Source of the DNA: UMGS1279 sp045536815
GTDB taxonomy: Bacteria > Bacillota > Clostridia > Oscillospirales > Acutalibacteraceae
Length of the DNA stretch: 51,285 bases
Assembly (NCBI GenBank): GCA_045536815.1
Contig: JAZSOH010000027.1
Span: 1 to 51,285 of the forward strand
Direction: 5' to 3'
Part shown: positions 47,838 through 51,285 of the stretch, in pieces
Layout of the letters: every line of letters begins with the position of its first letter
How positions within the stretch are numbered: position 1 is the first letter of the stretch
The notes under the pieces: model-generated
The model's database searches: none
Told to the model about the DNA's origin: nothing
The model's input: only the letters and a program-made list of their open reading frames with translations
Position numbers and translations under genes: made by a program

Positions 47838-48725
47838 TTAGTCATTTGCCTTAAAAACATCGGCAACTTCGCTTATAGTTACAAACGCTTTCGGGTCGAT
47901 AGAATGTATAATCTTTCTCATTTTAGAAATTTGAAATCGGTTAACCACAAAGTAAATCATAGTTTTTTCTTCACCCAAATATCCGCCTGTTGCAGAAATT
48001 TTTGTAGTGCCACATTCAAAGGCTTCCATTAAAGCGGCACTTATTTCGTTAGGCCTTTTGGTTATTATCATAACCTCTTTTGAACGGTCAAAGCCTTCGA
48101 CAACAAAGTCAACAGTTTTAAGCCCCGCCGCATAGGTAACAATTGAGTAAAGCGGAAGAATCCAGCTTTTAATTAAAAATCCGCAAACGGTGTACAAAAT
48201 TATATTATAAATCATAACAAATGTGCCAACGGTTATATTAAGCTTTTTCGCAAAAATCACCGCCATAACCTCAACTCCGTCAATTGCACCGCCAAAGCGT
48301 ATTGTCATACCGCTTCCGACACCCGAAATAACGCCGCCAAAAAGTGCGCAAAGAAGCAAATCTTCGCCCGCAAGTGGCGATGCTATGCTAACGTCAATGG
48401 GCAGAATGTCGGTAATAAGCCACGAAACAAGAGAATAAATTGCAACGGCGAAAATCGAATAGACTGTAAATGCGGCACCTTGCTTTTTAAGACCGAATAA
48501 AAACAGCGGCACATTAAGAATTAAAAGAAATATCGAAAGCGTTAAATATTCGGGTGTTATTTGCGAAAGTAAAATAGAGGTACCTGAAATGCCGCTATCA
48601 TAAAGGTTAACGGGCGCTAAAAAAACTGTAACGCCAAAAGCGTTTATGGTACCCGCCAAAAAAAGAAATATAAAGTTTTTAAAAGAAAGCTCTTTAAGTT
48701 CCTTTAAAAAAGAGGTCTTGCTCAT
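47838..48725 (-). CDS. YitT family membrane protein
   Basis: The 295-residue protein has five to six membrane segments in the first 200 residues (DUF161-type; INAFGVTVFLAPVNLYDSG, then RFGGAIDGVEVMAVI) and a C-terminal DUF2179 domain (VDFVVEGFDRSKEVMIITKR; YFVVNRFQISKMRKII). Members are widespread in Firmicutes, with poorly known function. ATG at 48725 is chosen because GAGGTGAAG is eight bases upstream; the longer open frame adds unlikely residues. Confidence 0.92.
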   Translation of the reverse strand: MSKTSFLKELKELSFKNFIFLFLAGTINAFGVTVFLAPVNLYDSGISGTSILLSQITPEYLTLSIFLLILNVPLFLFGLKKQGAAFTVYSIFAVAIYSLVSWLITDILPIDVSIASPLAGEDLLLCALFGGVISGVGSGMTIRFGGAIDGVEVMAVIFAKKLNITVGTFVMIYNIILYTVCGFLIKSWILPLYSIVTYAAGLKTVDFVVEGFDRSKEVMIITKRPNEISAALMEAFECGTTKISATGGYLGEEKTMIYFVVNRFQISKMRKIIHSIDPKAFVTISEVADVFKAND

Positions 48726-48825
48726 AGTTTTCTTCACCTCAATATAATAAAAAGTAAAACACAAAATCTATACAATAAGTATATCATAAAAAGGCTTTTT
48801 TAACAACCAAAATGCCGAAAAATCA

Positions 48826-48866
48826 TTTACACCCCATAAGAAAAATACTTCTTATAGGGTGTAAGC
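48826..48866 (-). terminator. Terminator after the Cof HAD gene
   Basis: TTACACCCTATAAG pairs with CTTATGGGGTGTAA on the minus strand (one wobble). An AT-rich tract follows. Confidence 0.7.
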
Positions 48867-48892
48867 TAAACAATTTTCAGTTTTTTATTTAG

Positions 48893-49708
48893 TTAAAATT
48901 TGCCTTTGCTAAGTCCATCAATAATAACGGCAATAGCGTTTTCGTCGTTGCTAACTGTTACGAAATCGGCTACGGCTTTCACCTCTTCAACCGCGTTTGA
49001 AACGGCAAAGCCCTTTCCTGCCGCTTTAACCATAGCAATATCGTTGTTGTAATCGCCAACGGCTATTGTGTTTTGCATTTTAGTTCCAAAAAGCTCGGCC
49101 ATTTTGGTAAGTAAGGTGCCCTTGCTTACCCCTTTTGGAAGTATTTCATAAAGCCTTCTTTCCGAGCGGATGAAATCAAAATTTTCGGCCTTAGGGTGAG
49201 AATTTAAAATACGGCTAACCTCAAGAAGTTTTTCCGCATCATTAGAGCCGAAAATAATTTTAATAAGCGGCTCGTTAATTTCTTTAAAACTGCCATAGCG
49301 GTTTGGCACCCCTGTTACAGCCCTAAAATGTTTCATGGCGGGGTCGTCTTTATAAAAATATACCGTATCCTTTGTGTTAAGCTGTATGCCAACATCAGGA
49401 ACCCTCTTATCAATTTCGTTTACAAGCTCCTCGGCGCCATCGGCCAAAAAAGTGTTCCAAACATACGCCCTTTTTGCGCCGTCGTAAATGCCACCGCCGT
49501 TAATACAACCAAAAGGTGCATTGGGCTTTATAATGTTATAAATATCCATCGAAGTAACGGGAACACGCCCTGTAATAAAGGTAAAAAGACCGCCTTCTGA
49601 CTTGAAATACTCAATAGCGTCAAGGTTTTCCTTCGATACTGTTTTATCGCTTTTATAAAGGGTACCGTCAAGGTCGGTGCAAAAAAGCATACCCTCAAAT
49701 TTTTTCAA
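48893..49708 (-). CDS. Cof-type HAD family phosphatase
   Basis: The 271-residue protein carries the HAD motifs: FCTDLDGTLYKSD (nucleophile Asp about residue 12), ITGR, a Lys in the KGTLLTK stretch and VGDYNNDIAMVKAAG for metal binding. A Cof-type cap domain lies between. Such enzymes dephosphorylate sugar phosphates, flavin precursors or pyridoxal phosphate. TTG at 49708 is preceded by GCAGGTGA. It has its own promoter at 49741-49769. Confidence 0.92.
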   Translation of the reverse strand: MKKFEGMLFCTDLDGTLYKSDKTVSKENLDAIEYFKSEGGLFTFITGRVPVTSMDIYNIIKPNAPFGCINGGGIYDGAKRAYVWNTFLADGAEELVNEIDKRVPDVGIQLNTKDTVYFYKDDPAMKHFRAVTGVPNRYGSFKEINEPLIKIIFGSNDAEKLLEVSRILNSHPKAENFDFIRSERRLYEILPKGVSKGTLLTKMAELFGTKMQNTIAVGDYNNDIAMVKAAGKGFAVSNAVEEVKAVADFVTVSNDENAIAVIIDGLSKGKF

Positions 49709-49740
49709 AAAATCACCTGCTCGTTTTATTTTGACACTTC

Positions 49741-49769
49741 ATTATAGCACAGGACATCATAAATTTCAA
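49741..49769 (-). promoter_or_regulatory. Promoter of the Cof HAD gene
   Basis: On the minus strand TTGAAA (49764-49769) and TATAAT (49741-49746) are 17 bases apart, with an extended TGC before the -10. This makes the HAD transcript independent of the upstream RNA that ends at 49830. Confidence 0.7.
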
Positions 49770-49829
49770 TTGAAATTAAAAGTTTGGAACGATGTGTTCA
49801 CAACCAACCTGGGACGAGAGGAGAGAACT

Positions 49830-49942
49830 AAAAAAATAAGAACCTCAACTACGCGTTTGCGTGTCGAGGCTCACCATATGTTGTATGAATATGTAAATTC
49901 TGCTTGTTGTTCAAAACAGAACCTCTTTTGCTCGATCTTAAT
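49830..49942 (-). ncRNA. Candidate small RNA with its own promoter and terminator
   Basis: On the minus strand TTGATT (49972-49977) and TATAAT (49949-49954) are 17 bases apart. About 110 bases later GAGCCTCGACACGC and GCGTAGTTGAGGTTC form a hairpin followed by a seven-T run (49830-49836), a standard terminator. No ribosome site with a credible open frame lies between; a short frame ending in the terminator would start inside the -10. The segment GAGCCTC can pair either with the downstream arm or with an identical GAGGTTC at 49919-49925, so two exclusive folds are possible. The class of RNA is not recognised. The rest of 49709-50171 holds only promoters and hairpins. Confidence 0.5.
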
Positions 49943-50073
49943 ATGTTCATTATACATTGCTAAGGTGAATAAATCAAGCTGGACAACTAACCCAAAAAAA
50001 TTTTCGTTCAAGTCCTCTCCAAAGGTCGTTTTGGGGAAATAATATCTTTTGAATTGCACCTTGAAAAATGGCA

Positions 50074-50108
50074 CAAAAAACCCCGAAACCGCCCAGGTTT
50101 CGGGGTTT
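50074..50108 (-). terminator. Terminator after the conserved hypothetical gene
   Basis: AACCCCGAAACC (50079-50090) pairs with GGTTTCGGGGTT (50096-50107); the T run is on the minus strand. A second hairpin, GCACCGA and TCGGTGC, lies at 50111-50132. Confidence 0.88.
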
Positions 50109-50171
50109 TCGCACCGATATCTTTTTCGGTGCGCAATGTTGGTTGCGGATGTTCTTAACGGATTCTAAAAA

Positions 50172-50666
50172 TTATAATTCCGCCGAAATTCTCAACATAT
50201 AAAATTGTTGTAACCACTGTGGTTGTTCTTCGATTTCGTTTTTGAGCTTGTCAAGGGTTCTTTTTCCGATTCGTCTGTCAAGTACAGCAAACATTCTTAC
50301 TAATGGGTTATTAGATTGAATACTTATTTTTATATCTTGATTGCGATATTCACATAAAGCATCGGCAAATTCATTATCTATATATTCAGTACGTAAATGA
50401 ATTGGATTTTGTTCAATATAATCCCACATTTTCGACCAGGTTCTCTCTTCTTTTTTGTATCCGGCTTGACCCAAATATGAATATATCGTATCAAAAGAAA
50501 AATGCTTTACTGGTTTATTATCAATAAAAACCGCAAATATATAACAACCATCCATGCCGGGATAAGTTGTGCAACTATATCTCACTCTACCCTTTAATGT
50601 ATCAGCCAACATTTCCTTTTCTAAATATTTGCGCATACCACTCCAAGAGCCAAGAACATTGCCCAT
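50172..50666 (-). CDS. Conserved hypothetical protein (possibly SF0329 family)
   Basis: The 164-residue protein has no signal peptide or membrane helix. It starts with a WSGMRKYLEKEML helix, then LKGRVRYSCTTYPGMDGCYIF, a stretch of strands with aromatic residues, and a helical end rich in charged residues (RIGKRTLDKLKNEIEEQPQW). The G-R-V-R-Y and later FSFDT patterns recall SF0329-type proteins, but that is a weak recollection. AGAGGTGA is eight bases from the ATG. It has its own terminator and no obvious partner. Confidence 0.6.
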   Translation of the reverse strand: MGNVLGSWSGMRKYLEKEMLADTLKGRVRYSCTTYPGMDGCYIFAVFIDNKPVKHFSFDTIYSYLGQAGYKKEERTWSKMWDYIEQNPIHLRTEYIDNEFADALCEYRNQDIKISIQSNNPLVRMFAVLDRRIGKRTLDKLKNEIEEQPQWLQQFYMLRISAEL

Positions 50667-50775
50667 AGTATCACCTCTGCAAATAATTATATCATGTTGT
50701 ACTTAATTTCGCAAGCATCGTGAATGGATATCCACACTTGTTAGGGTGGTCCCTAATACCTCAAACTTTGCTCAA

Positions 50776-50822
50776 AATAAAAAAAGAATGTTCATAACGG
50801 TTAAGTCCGTTATGAACATTCA
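50776..50822 (-). terminator. Strong hairpin terminator
   Basis: GAATGTTCATAACGG (50786-50800) pairs perfectly with CCGTTATGAACATTC (50807-50821); the minus-strand T run follows. It would end a transcript arriving from the initiator tRNA through the GC-rich element. Confidence 0.85.
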
Positions 50823-50825
50823 ACA

Positions 50826-51078
50826 TGGTTGCGGGGACAGGGTGCGGGTGTCCGGTGGACACCTCTGTGCAGAGCACAGAAGCACCGACCGAGGCGGCAG
50901 CCGAGACCTTGAACCTGTTATCGCGCGGCTTTGCCGCTTGCCCTCTTGCGGTGCCCGAAACTTTTTACGGCTTGGAGCACCGAAAAGTTTCGACCGCGGC
51001 GCTTCGTTTTGCTCGCTGTATCGTCCACCGGACGCGCTCGCAACCTCACCCCGGAAACCCGTCGGTCGCAGGTTCACA
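50826..51078. repeat. GC-rich palindromic element with tRNA-derived ends
   Basis: The left end TGGTTGCGGGGACAGG (50826-50841) is identical to the reverse-complemented 3' end of the initiator tRNA (51135-51150). The right end has GGTCGCAGGTTCA (51064-51076), identical to that tRNA's T-arm region but in the opposite orientation. Inside, TCCGGTGGAC (50851-50860) and GTCCACCGGA (51023-51032) are inverted, as are GAAACTTTT and AAAAGTTTC. Base composition is far richer in G and C than the surroundings. Overlapping open frames here have no ribosome sites. Confidence 0.55.
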
Positions 51079-51093
51079 ATCGCATCTCATAAC

Positions 51094-51131
51094 GAAAACA
51101 AAAACAGCCACCGTAAAGGTGACTGTTTTTA
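51094..51131 (-). terminator. Terminator of the initiator tRNA
   Basis: AAAACAGTCACC and GGTGGCTGTTTT pair on the minus strand, followed by TTG and T-rich sequence, directly downstream of the tRNA. Confidence 0.8.
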
Positions 51132-51134
51132 TTT

Positions 51135-51210
<76 letters not shown>

Positions 51211-51235
51211 ATATTTAATTTTTTAGCGTAAAGGT

Positions 51236-51264
51236 ATTATACACCTATTGCTTTTAAATTGCAA
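51236..51264 (-). promoter_or_regulatory. Promoter of the initiator tRNA
   Basis: On the minus strand TTGCAA (51259-51264) and TATAAT (51236-51241) are 17 bases apart, about 25 bases before the mature tRNA. Confidence 0.75.
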
Positions 51265-51285
51265 CCCTTTTTTAAAAATATTTTA

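Noticed and set aside
49871..50074. Minus-strand open frame of 67 codons
   Set aside because: It begins with GTG directly after a terminator T run, lacks a ribosome site and contains the promoter and first half of the candidate small RNA.

Overview
The window looks like chromosomal DNA from an anaerobic, low-GC member of the Bacillota, probably an uncultured gut Clostridia relative. Supporting signs are Gram-positive ribosome-binding sites (AGGAGG, GAGGTGA) with frequent TTG and GTG starts, strong TTGACA-N17-TATAAT promoters, a class III (oxygen-sensitive) ribonucleotide reductase, a phosphofructokinase of the pyrophosphate type, a DivIVA-like protein, an SdpRI pair and Firmicutes-type lipoproteins. 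No phage, insertion sequence with a transposase, or CRISPR array was seen.

Layout. 1-2933: a GntR/YtrA regulator with an ABC transporter and a lipoprotein, after the edge of a repeat element. 2968-3087: the remnant of a TetR regulator. 3155-5332: a large secreted protein. 5343-12820: a divergent AraC regulator and a seven-gene operon (TIM-barrel isomerase, two Gfo/Idh/MocA oxidoreductases, PIG-L deacetylase, NagB-like protein, PfkB kinase, class II aldolase). This reads as an unassigned amino-sugar or glycoside breakdown pathway and is the best candidate for an undescribed system. 13025-17236: nrdG-type activase, nrdD fused to a redoxin domain, and thioredoxin reductase, with four phased NrdR boxes before nrdD. 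17270-18262: palindromic repeats and a divergent SLOG/XRE pair. 18300-25122: glycerophosphodiesterase, phosphofructokinase, a GH13 amylase-type enzyme and glycogen phosphorylase, all on the minus strand. 25338-28367: a giant membrane-anchored amidase. 28373-30430: a hairpin-rich repeat, an LRR-like protein, an XRE regulator and tRNA-Thr. 30429-32979: U32 peptidase (RlhA-like) and a lipoprotein. 33150-33280: a cluster of DnaA boxes. 33443-34798: glutamate dehydrogenase. 34863-41636: a DivIVA-like protein, a lipid kinase, then mreB-mreC-mreD-PBP2 and a lipoprotein (cell elongation). 41813-44620: proBAC (proline synthesis). 44774-46130: sdpRI. 46203-49708: MATE exporter, YitT and Cof HAD phosphatase. 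49830-49942: a candidate small RNA. 50172-50666: a conserved hypothetical gene. 51135-51210: initiator tRNA with a GC-rich element carrying tRNA-like pieces.

Two themes connect the genes. The first is carbon storage and use: glycogen phosphorylase, the GH13 enzyme, phosphofructokinase and the aldolase operon all feed glycolysis. The second is growth: deoxynucleotide supply, wall elongation and wall hydrolysis. Small palindromic repeats, several resembling tRNA T-arms, are scattered between genes. One of them has become the end of the GH13 coding sequence.

All assignments come from reading the sequence and recalled family motifs. No database search was run.
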